Positions 35,302 through 47,316 of a DNA stretch of 64,000 bases are shown one piece after another. The first letter of the stretch is position 1, and each line of letters opens with the position of its first letter. Made by a program: the position numbers and the translations under genes. The DNA comes from Lamellibrachia satsuma (lineage: Eukaryota > Annelida > Polychaeta > Sabellida > Siboglinidae). A model generated the notes under the pieces. That model saw nothing but the letters and a program-made list of their open reading frames with translations. It was not told the origin of the DNA and made no database searches. The DNA lies in NCBI GenBank assembly GCA_033239005.1, contig BSQZ01000072.1:689001-753000 (forward strand). Reading direction: 5' to 3'.

Positions 35302-38300
35302 GTAAGTTGGCAAGCCACATATCCTTATTTGTTATGTATCCCGTTATGTCTATAAAAGTGTCGTGTAAAAACGTTTGAAGCGTATGAATTAATCATTTAG
35401 TTTTTCGTCTTTTTGCAACGTGTTTACTGCTGTGACGAGTTTCCGCAGTGCCTGTGACACCTGACGGTACATTCGGTGAATATTTCTATTGCATCTATTG
35501 TCGCAAAATGGACCGAGGAACAAGCCAGAAAATTACAGACCAGTGAGTTTAACATCAGTTGTATGTAAATTACTCTAAACATTAATTAGAGGGTCTAGTA
35601 CCCCTAGCCCCCATCCCACTAGCCCCCCGGGGGCTCAGACTCATTTATTTTGACCAAGTAAATGTAACACAATCGACATATAAACAAAGTAAATAAAATA
35701 AATGGTCACGGAGACTCCAATTAAGACATTGAGTATGTCGCTATCATGGGAGCCACCACTGGTTTAGTCAAGCAATTGAGCAATTGAAAATATATTAAAA
35801 ATTAAGAATACAAGTGATAGCAATAATAAAAGTACTAAGTTTATAATTATATAATAATCATATATATATATATATATGTATAAACTATATGTATACAAGC
35901 ATATCCATGTACATATATGCATATGTATGGCTGCCTACAAGATATACCTACATATTAATTACACAAATAAATAACTATACACGTATGCCCTGATTTCGGC
36001 AAATGTAACAATTTGTTTTGGTACAGTTGTATTCATAATTACCAAGAAGATATTGTTTTATGTAACTGGAGAAACCATATAGACTATGAGTATGGACTTT
36101 GTCAGTAATACTCATAGTCTATATGGTTTCTCCAGTTACATAAAACAATATCTTCTTGGTAATTATGAATACTACTACTGGCACTAACGGGGAGGGGGGC
36201 TAGTGGCACTACTTATCATTTTGCCAAAGCCACCTGGCTGTTCCATTCAGTGTTCTATCCCATCTTAACTTTAGGGGTGAACAAATTTAGGTACCTGATT
36301 TTAAATAAGAAAATAGTCATATATCTGGTGCATATTCAAGGAATGTCAGACTTTTTTATTGAAGGGAAACCGTAAAAACCTTTTATTTGTCATACATAGA
36401 TACAGGTAACCAACCATTAAGAGAAATAGACAGTAAATGGAAATGTAACATAAAAACAATACTGTGTTCATAGCAGTGATCAAAACATTGTTGTAAGAAA
36501 ACATTACATTGTCTTATAAAAGTTGATAATAAGTTATTTGCACATATAATACCACATCCATATGTAAGCACGACTAGTCAACGAAATTGTCCATCATGTG
36601 TCCAATGGCACTGAGACATGACTCAATTCCCTGGTCACACAGCATGTATTCCAGTCCAAGTTCGTCCAAACGAGCATTGAGGTTGATGTACTTCTTCCTG
36701 CGCTTGGGAGCGGGCTGACCTGACTGTACCTGGAGGATGGAGACGAGTGATGCGGCTTCCTCTTCGCTGAACAGCTCGACCACCTCAAAGATATTGGGGT
36801 GTATCTTGCCTGCCTTCCGCATCCGCATGAGTCGTGTATGATACCCTTCAATGTGATTCTTGGTGCGAGGGCCGTCATATTTAAAGAAATTCCACATTTT
36901 GATTAGATACTGCCTGTTCATCCAAGTCCTGTCTGCGTAGTCATTGAAGTCTCGTACACGGGGTACATTCGGTGCTGTGTTCTTGACAAGTTGAAATGCG
37001 TCTTTCACATGTGGCACGGGGACGAATGTCCTTGCTAGTAGCATACGAAACCAATTCCTGTGGTCAGCGTTCTCTCTGTAGCTCACGGATAGTCCTATAC
37101 TTTGGATTCTCCACCACAGACACTGGGCGTAGTGGAAGTAGCACCCCTTGACAATCACTCCGGGGAACACGTGTAGGCAGGCATTCATCAGACCTTTCTC
37201 GAAATCCTGCATGATACATTGGGGGCTGATGGTGAATCCGATTGATTCAGACTTTACCTTCACCAAACTGAGGAAACGAATGTAGGTGTTCCCGTCTTTG
37301 TTGGGGAGCAGACCAAACACAAGTGGCAGCATCACTCCAGGAACGAATGCATGCAATGTGACTATTTGATAAAACAGCCTTGGTGCTGTTGTGATGACTT
37401 GACATGCTGGTATTGAGCCAGAGCAGATGCTGTCTCACCTGGTGAAGCCATCGCAGTCGAACTTTGTTGAAGCAGTTTCACCTTTTCCTGATCGTAAATC
37501 GCCGGCATTGGAGTAGTTTCATCCCTGGTTCGCTTCCTCGTGTCCTCTCAACTGTTGCGCTTGTACGTCACCAGGGTGGGGTTGGTGATTGTGGCTATCT
37601 TCAGCTTTCACCACAGTTCCATCATCGCTGACCACCACAAATGCGTCACACTTTTCCTCTTGCTACATGTGAACTTCATGCCATTTGTCAACGCTTTTGA
37701 TTTGTGATACGTATAACTGTTTAAAACAGCAACAGGAAGTCCCCTAGCACCTTCGATGAACTAGCAGCCATGTTTCATGTGTCATTCCGAACTCAAATAT
37801 AAAATTCAACATGAAACTCAGGCCAGCTAGAGCAGAGCAGCTCAACATATGCTTTCCTTATTGGATAGAAATGTGTGAACTGACAGACACAGCACACCAC
37901 AAATCCACAATCAATAGTTTATTCAGTTCAAAGTTAGGGCAGTTGACTTTCAATAGCTTATACCTGGATCAAGGCAATTAGCTTTTATGTGTGAGTTAAA
38001 CTGGGGTTTGCTCACCTCAAACAAGCTTTATGTATAGGATTTACTTTAGGACAATGACGGGTCACCAGTAGATGTTGTCTATTTAGGTTTTCGGAAAGCT
38101 TTCGATAAAGTGTCACATCAAATATTGTTACTTAAACTAAAAGCCCATGGTATAGGTAATGATGTAATCAACTGGATAGAAAAGTGACTTACACACAGAA
38201 GACAGATAGTAATAGGAAGTGGTGAGATTTCAAACTGGAAATCTGTTTTGAGTGGGGTACCACAGGGATCAGTATTAGGACCTATACGGTTTTTAATATA

Positions 38301-41300
38301 TATAAATGATTTGGAAGATGACATATCTAGCAAAGTACTGAAATTTGCAGATGAAACAAAAGTATTCAGAAAGGTTACTAATGATGCAGATAAACAAAGT
38401 TTACAGGATGATCTAGATAAATTTGTTAAATGGTCAGAAAAATGGCAAATGTTATTCAATTTTGGGAAGTGCAAATGCATACACATAGGACATGGAAACA
38501 TGGACGAAAAATATAAAATGGGGGATGCTGTACTAGGTAGAACCACACAAGAAAAGGACTTAGGAGTAACATTTAGTGCTGACATGAAAGTTTCAAAGCA
38601 ATGTGGGATTGCTGCTTCGAAAGGAAATCAAATTCTAGGCCGCATCGTAAGAAGGACGTAGACAATCTAGAAAGAATACAACGAAGAGCAACTAAAATTA
38701 TTCCAGAATTGAGAGGCCTTAGTTATGAAAGCCGCTTATTACAATGTGGTTTGACAACACTAGAGACCAGGAGACTAAGAGGAGACAATGAGGATGTTGA
38801 TAGGAATATGTTCTTCAAACTTGAAGGCATTAGAACCACAAAGCAGCATTAATTAAGGAGCAGTGTAGGTTGTACATGAGAAAGTACTCTTTCTCACAGA
38901 GGGTGATAAATGAATGGAACAAACTGCCAAATGATTGTGTTAATGCTAGTAGTGTGAATATGTAAAAAAATATAATTGACGTATATCTGATAAGGGTGGG
39001 CTACACATAGATAATACAATTGTTGAACTCTCGATAAGCCAATGGCTTCCTTGTGCACTTGCCATCTGGAACTTGTTGTTTGGGATGGCAGTCTTGTTCA
39101 ATCTAAAACTTACAAAAAAATCAGGTTTGTTTCCATGTTATTCCAACTGCTAGTAATTGTAAACAGTGTATAGACAATGGCTGAGCTGTTAGTCAAACAA
39201 CATAAAAAGACCAGTAGGCTGATCATTTGATACATTCAGAAATACCTAGAAAAGCCAATTACTAATGGCTTCACACATGATTCCTAGCACACACAAAGAG
39301 CATGGTTACAGATATGTGCAGACAGGCAGGTTATCTTAGAGCAGGAGCTGCAACCTGTATTGAATTCAAAGTAAGATTTGAGTTGAACTTAGAGCTAAGT
39401 TTTTTTACTAGTACTACAAAGACTGAGTTCATATGCAATTATAGGGTTCACAGACCCATAAAAAATAGTTAATTGACATTCAGCACAATAGTAATATGGC
39501 TCAGTAATAGTAATAGATTACAGTTAATATAATAGTAATAGAAACAGTAACAAGTAATAGTAATAAATTGTCTGTAATAGAACCCATGCCTGGTCGTGGC
39601 AATGCAAGTGGTAAAGAACAGGCAAACTGAGCATTAAAAAATCTTGCAGTGGAAACTTGGATCTTGTTGCCAATGTGTGCAACATATTATTTTTTTTTGA
39701 AACTGCCTGTTAACATTACTTGTTTTTGTCATAGTAACTCACACTTCCAGGAACCATTGAAACATTCCCATGAAAAGCAACACATTAAAAAAACATCAAA
39801 AGGCACAATAATGTTTTCATTTGTTCAACAGGAGCAAAAAATTAGTTGTACAAAAAGGACGTTTAGATATGTAAATTTATGCCCTGGTGATGCAAATTAT
39901 TGGGTCATTCCGTATCAATAGGACATGACAGACACTCTTTATATGTAAATGCTTAGTTCTTTTGCAAAAGTTCTCAAGTATATCCACTTAGTTATTGGTT
40001 AAAATTTGAGTAAATTCTGACATCAACTTTTTGACCATTGGTTGATTTCACATGAAATGACCTTGATAATTTGATAAAATAGCTCATAAAGCTCCATGCA
40101 TTCAAGCAATACAAATCCCTGAATAACGAATTGTCTTGAACAACTATATTTTCGTCATTACTTTCTTGTAGATTAACGATGGAAGTACACATCCAAACTG
40201 AAAAACTATTTACAAAAAATCTTGACGTTCTAGTTTGCAATACTAGTGACAACCGTTTGAGAATTGCTCATGTAAATGTGCCACGGTATTGTCTTTTGCC
40301 AAACTATTTCCAGATTTGTTTGATCTATTAAATTTACTGTACATTTTTGTGTATTTGCAGTGCTCGAAATTGGTAGTTGGCCTATGGGAACAAAACTTCC
40401 CTTTACAAGTTGTATGCTGTGGACCTAGTGGTGTGTACATTGTAATCGCTGTGTGTTGTTTTCAGTCAGTCTTCCTACCCCAAGGCTACCCAGAGAGTGT
40501 AAGCGATGACTACATGGACTACCAAATCTGGGATACCATGCAAGTAAGTTGTTGGCAGACCATTAACTGTCTGCACAAGGCCATTACTGAGGTACTAAAA
40601 ACTCTTCTTGCAATTCTTGTATTTGTAGGTTTTCATGGTTTGTGATGAGTGTGTGCATTTGATAGTTTGCGTTTTGACATTTTGCATTATGCAAACAACA
40701 AACAAATGTGTAAATAATTCCTGGTTTAAACTATGTATTCAGTTTTTTTTTGCATTTGCCAACAATATTTACATAATTTTCTTACTAGAGATGGAATAGG
40801 GAGTAAAATGAGCTATATGACTTGACGTTGTGTTGTAAATCTGTTGTTTAGATAAACACTCTGACTAGGCTAGCGCTGCCGATCGCCAATTGCGCCATAA
40901 GCGAAACGGTTTCTCAGTTGGCGAAAGAAAGAAAACTTCGCCAATTTGGCGAAACGCTTTTACGGCACCATTAATGGCGCATTGTCGTGTAAGCGGCGGT
41001 GAATCCGTGAATCGTCGCTGTCCGCCGCAAAATGCACCCATCCAAAATATGTTTTCAGCATGAAGCCATTTGAATAGGAAATCACATGGTGCATTACGCT
41101 GGCATTGTGCCTGTCTTTCATAAGAACAATAAATTGGACTTGTAGCATAAAGAAGATAATAAGGAGCACATCAATCAAAACTTCATTGGTGCAGCACCAT
41201 TATTACCAGAGATATGTTTCCAAATTGGAAAAACACTATTTTCTGGGCTAGCTCTGATATTGTAAACTGTTTAGCCATCTTGGTTAAAGACCCCTAAATT

Positions 41301-42538
41301 GCTTTAACCAAATTTGTTACATGCAGCAAGACAACAATAAACACTAATTTTTCTGTATGCTTTTTAACGAAAATGCTAGTGGCCAAATTGGCTCAAACGG
41401 GTAACTTTTGTTTAGCCAAATCAGATGCCATGTGGCCTATGGCCCAAGTGGCCACTGGTGGCACTAGCCTAGATTTTGCAAACGCCCGTCAAAGATTGAA
41501 AAACTGGATTTATTACATGAAAGAGGCATGCTTTATCCATGAATAAAAGTGATTTAGATATACGTAACTGCTATAAAAGTTAACTTTATGGATAATAAAT
41601 TTACAAAGCTATCAGAATACAGTGGAAACACATTTTGAGTATTTTTTTTTAAATGCCGTTTCACCTTTGGTAGAACCTTAAGTAGAACAATAAATCTTCA
41701 TGATTTCTGAAAATTTACAAAACTTAAATAATCTGCAAAATTTACATTGGCCATAACTCAGCAATTATTCGAGCTACAGCTCTATGGTATGAGATATGTG
41801 GTTACGTTAACCAGTACAGTCTACGCAAGGACTATGCGCCAACACTGCTAAGAAGAGCATTGGTGAATCTGTATTTGGAACAACAGCGCCTCGACTTTGG
41901 AATTCATTTGTCCGCAGACATTCGTAATTCCAAGACGCTAACAATTTTTAGGAAGTCTTTAAAGACTCACCGTTTTATTAGTCACTTCAAATATATGTAA
42001 ATGAAGAGAATATTATGTGATGGACACTATGGATGGGCTATTTGTCATATACATTAATTAGGCATTAGGATTCTCACCAGATTTTAAGGTTTTCTAAATT
42101 ATTTTATTTATTTGTAAAGTAATTTTATTTATTTATTAAATGTTTACACATGTGTGTTTATATTTAAATAGTATACCATGTACAGCACATTGATCCATGT
42201 AGTGGGAATTAGCGCTTTTAAAAATGCAGTATTATTATTATATTACAATAACTGGTAAAATGTTGGTTGAATTAAAAAAATGTGAGTGCAACAAGATTTT
42301 CTTATTTTTGTTGATTTGAGATGGAAGGCCCCAACTGGACTTTATCAGGTAATTTGAAGTGAATGTTTATGTAGAATTTGTCATGTGTTAGGGCAATGAC
42401 AAAGCAGGGTTGTTGCTCCACAGGCCTTCTGCAGCAGTATCACTGGGGCGCTGGCAGCACAGGCGATCCTGAAGGGGGTTGGAGTGGGTGATGAGAACGC
42501 CACTGTCCTTGCTGCCACCATGACATGGCTCATTAAAG
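35164..42538 (+). CDS. RUSF1: RUS family member 1 (DUF647), 5' three exons, partial
   Basis: Exons 35164-35301, 40466-40543 and 42424-42538 join in phases 0, 0 and 1. The product starts MDQVVCREKYGSEPTLRKTY. Next come SVFLPQGYPESVSDDYMDYQ and IWDTMQ, then AFCSSITGALAAQAILKGVG and VGDENATVLAATMTWLIK. Vertebrate RUSF1 has LCSEQFGSG, then VFLPQGFPDSVSPDYLPYQL, WDSVQAFASSLSGSLATQAV and TWLVKD in the same order. RUS proteins are predicted membrane proteins named after plant ROOT UVB SENSITIVE; the molecular role in animals is not established. The rest (about 350 residues in vertebrates) was not found in the remaining 21 kb, so the next intron is very long or the gene is cut off. Confidence 0.87.
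35597..36210. mobile_element. Non-autonomous TIR element with internal hairpin
   Basis: The 21-bp ends AGTACCCCTAGCCCCCATCCC (35597-35617) and the inverse of AGTGCCACTAGCCCCCCTCCC (36190-36210) match at 18 of 21. There is no open frame, and a perfect 65-bp inverted repeat lies just inside the right end. Confidence 0.7.
36029..36172. repeat. Perfect 65-bp inverted repeat (hairpin)
   Basis: Arms 36029-36093 and 36108-36172 are exactly complementary over 65 bp, with a 14-nt loop GGACTTTGTCAGTA. Confidence 0.97.
36574..37745 (-). pseudogene. FLYWCH/MULE-type transposase remnant
   Basis: On the minus strand, 37741 to about 37590 encodes a FLYWCH-type zinc finger in two frames (SYTYHKSKALTNGMKFTCSK, then CDAFVVVSDDGTVV and HNHQPHPG), with a one-base frameshift near 37660. 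A stop follows. Then 37356-36574 encodes a MULE transposase domain: MLPLVFGLLPNKDGNTYIRF, CIMQDFEKGLMNACLHVFPG and GCYFHYAQCLWWRI. The region where the first catalytic Asp (DGTF) is expected reads ACQVITTAPRLFYQ, so it is probably inactive. MULE elements move by cut and paste with 8-9-bp target duplications (family knowledge); the terminal repeats were not located. Confidence 0.85.
38041..39110 (+). pseudogene. LINE reverse transcriptase remnant (CR1/Rex1-like)
   Basis: DVVYLGFRKAFDKVSHQILL, a stop near 38186, then VLSGVPQGSVLGPIRFLIYI, the catalytic box FADET (normally FADDT) and WSEKWQMLFNFGKCKCIHIG. A deletion near 38640 joins GNQILG to RKKDVDNLERIQRRATKIIP. The C-terminal part and 3' UTR match the copies at 2880-3380 and 21590-21745. 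The stop, frameshifts, deletion and the D-to-E change in the catalytic box show it cannot be active. Confidence 0.92.
40466..40543 (+). CDS. RUSF1: RUSF1 exon 2
   Basis: GTTTTCAG|TCA to ATGCAA|GTAAGT, 26 residues in phase 0, SVFLPQGYPESVSDDYMDYQ then IWDTMQ. A second AG 4 nt downstream would break the frame. Confidence 0.92.
40865..41472. mobile_element. Short TIR element
   Basis: CTAGGCTAGCGCTGCC (40865-40880) faces the inverse of CTAGGCTAGTGCCACC (41457-41472), 13 of 16 matching. The interior has GCCAATTGCGCC/GGCGAA-rich sequence and no transposase frame. Confidence 0.6.
41795..42000 (+). pseudogene. LINE C-terminal fragment
   Basis: It encodes DYAPTLLRRALVNLYLEQQR and LSADIRNSKTLTIFRKSLKT then HRFISHF, the usual LPADIRNSKTLTIFRKSLKTH C-terminus of non-LTR retrotransposon ORF2. 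The family differs from the 38041 copy. Confidence 0.75.
42424..42538 (+). CDS. RUSF1: RUSF1 exon 3
   Basis: CTCCACAG|GCC to ATTAAAG|GTACGT, ending in phase 1. It encodes AFCSSITGALAAQAILKGVG and VGDENATVLAATMTWLIK. The next codon would begin with G, as expected for the conserved KD. Confidence 0.93.
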
Positions 42539-42609
42539 GTACGTCACTCGTCTAATCATGATATCTGTTCAAAGCGGCCTCCTCAATTTGATTATTTTGC
42601 ACAAATTCT

Positions 42610-42745
42610 CATTTCACAAAAAATCTTAGTGTCCATCATGAAACACTAGCTCATTGGCAGAAATTTTTTATTTAGTTTCATTGAAATCATCGGACGTACT
42701 ATTAACTTACTATTTAACAGGATCCAGTCAAAATTCGGCGAAAAA
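42610..42745 (+). repeat. Dispersed repeat family C
   Basis: GTTTCATTGAAATCATCGGA and AACAGGATCCAGTCAAAATT match 23060-23290. Confidence 0.65.
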
Positions 42746-43269
42746 AATGCAAAGTGGTCACATGAGCCTACTCACACTTCTGCACGTTACACGATCTACG
42801 ATGATCACATTCATCTCTTGATGATTTTACCAAAAACGTGCACTCTTATTAAACTGACTGCATATATTCTACGGACTTGAGGGCAAAAACATCTTCAAAT
42901 TTGATCATATTTGAACCACATGCCTCTTATAGGCCATAAAGTAACCCCGTAATTTATTTTAGAAAAATTTGACCTTGATTGACCTGTGTGGAATGTCCAC
43001 TATACTGTACATTAGGTCACGTCACATTGAATAACACAAATAACAAATTAGCAAAAATTATTTATTACATATGTAAATGCAGAGTGTGTGTGCGCACGTG
43101 CGTGCATGTCTGCGTGTGTCAGTTTGTGTGTCATTTCAACTGAATACAGTTCCTGTGTTCCTGTCACATAATTTCTTACGAAAGTTCTCGAAACAATTTC
43201 TCTCCGGAAGCACGCACAGGAACAGTTTGCATTACATACATTTTATGCGCGTTCTTGCACTGCAGTTAG

Positions 43270-44580
43270 GGTGGCGACACCTTGCTTGATTCTTGATGTT
43301 GACAGCACGAGGTAGGTGCTTGGCACTGACAGGGCTCTGCGGGCAACGGGACACGTTTTGCAGCAGGTTCATTGCTTGATGATTTGTCACTTGAGTTTGA
43401 TCCGTCTTCAGCCATCAATGCTTCTGCCAATCTGATCTTGAAGGATAAGAATTCAAGTTTATGCTTCCTCGATTCACCTTGGCATGTTTGATCTTTTCGG
43501 AATTGAATCCAGTTCACTGCCACCACATCAAAGAAATGGATGATTGTTCTTACAGTCCATTTGCATGATTTCGCTCCGATCCGATAGAATGATTTGGTCG
43601 CAGAGGTCGACGCCCCTCCATTTTGTCATTGTACTGCTTGATGATGTTGGGCCGACCGACATTTACGTAGTTTCTGTCTTTTCTGCCCCATCTATGACAC
43701 ATGTCAGCTAGATCATCAGAGTGTGCTGTGGATTGCATTAAGACGGGTTTGTTGTCCATCCAGTTTATCGAGTATCAATCGAAATACAGTCTGTTACCTG
43801 CCACTAATGATTCTGAAAGTCTCATCACGGTTAAGCCGCCGATGGCCAACTTTCTGGATTTCTTTCTGTTGTCTTCCTGAGCACCAGGGAGAGCGGTTTT
43901 TCCCTGGAAAATTTGGATTTTGGTTTGTCGCTTGGCCTTGGTATTTCTAGACAACCTGAGCGAATTCTTTCCAGATATGGACGCAGTCTCCAGAGCTTAT
44001 CATCATTTCTCTACTCTTCAGAAATGGTATTGTCATCTATAACTTTCAGATGCTTTCGGAGAAGAAAGTATCTGTCACGTGACATTGTCTTGCGGATGGA
44101 AATTACACTAGTTTTGTTAGCCCAATACCTTCGAATTCGCTGCATCTTAATGCATCCCATCGTGAGTGAGACCCCAATAAATTGCTGGATTTCATGAGTA
44201 CTTGTCTATATCACCCGACCGGTGTTTGAAAGATACATTACATTTGTGCAGTGTGCGATCCTTGTAATTAGTTGGTGATCGATGTACTTCATAAAGTAAT
44301 CTTGTGATGTAATGTCTTCATTTGTGACGGAGTTTTCTACGTACGGTATGTTGTCCAGGTTAAAATCACTATTTTCATGCCAGATGCGTTTACGTTTGGC
44401 AAGCTCAGAAATAGTTGCCAACGGCACGTGATCATCTTCATTTCATTCGCCACTACTTCCATCTACATCCTCTGGATCACCATTATCATCATCATCTTCT
44501 TCACCATCTTCGTCGTCATTCTCCTCAGGCTCAGCAAAAAGTCAGGATCTTCATCAGCCACATCATCCACATTTTCATCA
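43270..44580 (-). pseudogene. piggyBac transposase remnant
   Basis: The minus strand reads, in several frames: LAKRKRIWHENSDFNLDNIP, FMKYIDHQLITRIAHCTNVM, MSRDRYFLLRKHLKVIDDNT and DDKLWRLRPYLERIRSGCLE. It then jumps to DNKPVLMQSTAHSDDLADMC, YVNVGRPNIIKQYNDKMEG and WIQFRKDQTCQGESRKHKLE. These are the N-terminal and C-terminal parts of a piggyBac (DDE_Tnp_1_7) transposase. The middle, with the catalytic Asp region, is largely deleted, and frameshifts occur near 43600, 43960 and 44200. The C-terminal Cys-rich finger is partly seen (AEPCQCQAPTSCCQ). It is inactive. Confidence 0.88.
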
Positions 44581-44679
44581 TCTGACAACTCAGCATCTAA
44601 GTCGACACGGGAGAGCATTTCAAGCACATCTACAGCTGTGTATAGATGTTGTCTACGTCTACCTGCAAGATAAATGAGG

Positions 44680-46640
44680 AATACATAAATAAATACCTCT
44701 GCTGCTGTGTGTTGCCGAAGTAAATTTCAAACCTGTTCTACAGTATGCTAGACATTGACAAAATCGGTCAACCATAGCTTCACTATTTCCGAAAATTTCT
44801 TAATAATACATCGTAGTAATTCTTTGTGTTTTTAGGTTTATGCTCTTTTTAACTTAAAAACTAAGATTGAAAGCAAAACTCACCAGGATTTAGAAGCTGA
44901 TTTACTCGGAGCATGTGAGCTGCCATTTGCAATAATCAGGATGATGATGCATCATGATGTAACTCTACACGTGATCGCTAGATGGTAGCACAGGTTTGTC
45001 CGTAGGGCTGTACAATAGGTTTTCCTTTAATAGAAATGCATTTGACTGTCCTTTATCATGAAAAGACTGATTGTCCAGTGGGCTGTACGCGGGGTCAGTG
45101 GAGGATATATATTACTTAAACTGTTGTCACACTACACTTTGGACATTAACGAACCTGATTTGTGGTGGCCTTAATCAGTTGAGGGGCAGTTTTAAAAGCT
45201 GCTACTGCAGTTGTAGCCTGGTTACTGTATCTGTTGTATAATCGGCAAGCGTCAACTACGTATCATGTCGATAGTTGGTTACAATGTTTGGCATGTGACA
45301 AACATACTGTTTGATTGGTTTCAAGTTTATTTTCTTTATGGAGTGCTTTTGTTTTATACTTTCTCGACTAGAATTGCAGTAAATGGGTCTCTACTTTTTT
45401 TGCCTGAGACATGCACGCCTGCTTATGTATTAGTTATAAATTAAATTTGTTGAGACGAGAGATGTTTCAGTTGGTTATCTACACTGTGTTCTTGTCATTG
45501 ACTGGGGAAATGGTTTGATCTGCTGCTTGTGGGTAGTTGGTTTTCCTGATCATCGTCCAAGTTAGGCCATATGTTTGACGCAGGTGGTCTCCTCGATTTG
45601 GAACTCTAGTTAATTTCATTCTGCACTCACACACGCTCTCTACTTAGTTGGCCTGATATGTAATACTTGTTTATGGCTCTCAGCACCACCGCTGGTCGGA
45701 GGATGTTTTTATGCAGCCCATGCAACACTCATCAAACCTTGAAACTTTAGACTGTCACCATGATAAAAAGTGTAATAGAACAATTTGTCTGTAGTCTTAA
45801 AATTAAAACTCTGTCAGTTACCTGAAAACTGGGGTGAAATTGACTAACAAAGATTGTACAACATGATGACATGTGGTCATCTGTTAACCCATTAGAATTT
45901 TTTTATGTCTGCATCCTCAGAAATTTTACCTTAAATTGCAAAAAAATTGTGTGTGTTGGTTTTTGGGGCATATCTCTGTTGATATTCATTTTCTATGATG
46001 GCTTAACATATATTCTATAAATAAAATTTGTTGACTATAACTGGCTTGGGAAAAACACTGAGAATGCATCACAATTCGATAAGGAAGTGGTTGCATGTGC
46101 TGTAACTTTTTTATGGTTCATTTTTTGCAAGTTATATTTATTTCAAAGATTATTAAATTACCTACACAAATATTTGTTGCGCAAGTTCAGCTGTAACAAA
46201 AATAATACCAGACTAATTGCGATTGCATAAATTTAGTATGGGCCATGTTACTGTATACATTGTAAGTTGTACATCCTTCATTGGGTAGTGTTACAAGTTA
46301 TATATTTGTGTAGATTATTGAAACTCCTATACTGATGCCACATGTCATAGCATCACTGATATTAAAAAAAACGTTTGACATAGAGAAAACACTGGCAGCA
46401 CATTGGATTTTTACACTATATGTCATTTTGCAGAGTAACATTTTAAATATCAGTATCCTCCTGCAGCAGTATATATTTAGTATAAAGAATATTGACACCA
46501 CTAGACAATGATACTTTATGTTACATTCTGACAGTGAGAATTATAAATACGGTCATCAGCAATAACACAAATAATAGTAGTTTCGATATTTTCAAACAAT
46601 TTATGCAGTTTATGCAAAATGTCATACTGGAACTAGTATA
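44680..46640. other. No feature recognised
   Basis: AT-rich DNA without a recognisable exon, RNA gene or repeat on either strand. Confidence 0.6.
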
Positions 46641-46754
46641 ATTTGAACAGATAAGTCATAATGTGACAAGTAACAAACAAACAAATGTAAATTACATTCT
46701 GCCACATTTACTGAAGAAAATACTGTCAAACGCCCTAGCTAATGATATACAGGG

Positions 46755-47070
46755 TATGCAGGTGGCCTTCCACAATGTCATCGGAGATGAGATGCTCTAC
46801 CTGCAGCCGATGCTGAACATGGCACAACAGATCTCTCATCATGCATCATGGTACTGGCTAAAGCAAATGCCAGCCTTGCCACTTTGAAGGTGGAACAGCT
46901 GAAATTGGTTTCGACATTTAATCCACGAGTCGTTCTCCTATGCTGGTGTGAACACATGTGGCACAAGCACTTGCGGCCCACAAACCTGACCCTTGGGTGG
47001 CTGTCCACAACGTCATCGGAGATGACATGCTGTACCTGCAGCTTGTCAACTGCTGCTGGCATCTGCTGTG
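46755..47070. repeat. Diverged ~45-bp direct duplication
   Basis: A block at about 46760-46805 (ATGTCATCGGAGATGAGATG, then CTACCTGCAGC) recurs at about 46998-47043 (ACGTCATCGGAGATGACATG, then GTACCTGCAGC) with about six changes. The surrounding DNA has no recognised coding content. Confidence 0.75.
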
Positions 47071-47316
47071 GACGTACATCATTTCTGTCATACAAGTCGT
47101 GAATCGACTGGAGATTGACTGTCTTGATGGAGAAGAGGTGAGTGTTGGCAGACAGAGGACATTTGATGATGCTTATGTTGAGGATGCCCCAAAAGAGGTA
47201 TTTCCACCAACACCCCACGCCTGCATCTGATCAAGGCGATCGACACCACCCATGTGGTTTTTTTTTGCAGCAACGTTCGCGGTCGTTGCTGTCGCCAAAG
47301 TTGATCTCGAGCATCT

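Larger units (their letters stand above)
35302..40465 (+). other. RUSF1 intron 1, transposon-rich
   Basis: It contains a TIR element with a perfect hairpin, a MULE remnant on the minus strand and a LINE remnant on the plus strand. From 39110 to 40465 no gene was seen, only AT-rich sequence with a TAATAG-rich stretch at 39480-39575. Confidence 0.75.
40544..42423 (+). other. RUSF1 intron 2
   Basis: It contains a TIR element (40865-41472) and a LINE C-terminal fragment (41795-42000); otherwise AT-rich. Confidence 0.75.

Noticed and set aside
39649..39921. 90-codon plus-strand frame in RUSF1 intron 1
   Set aside because: No family match and no splice borders joining it in phase to the neighbouring RUSF1 exons.
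44377..44673. 98-codon plus-strand frame with Ser-rich tail
   Set aside because: It is the opposite strand of the acidic N-terminus of the piggyBac remnant.
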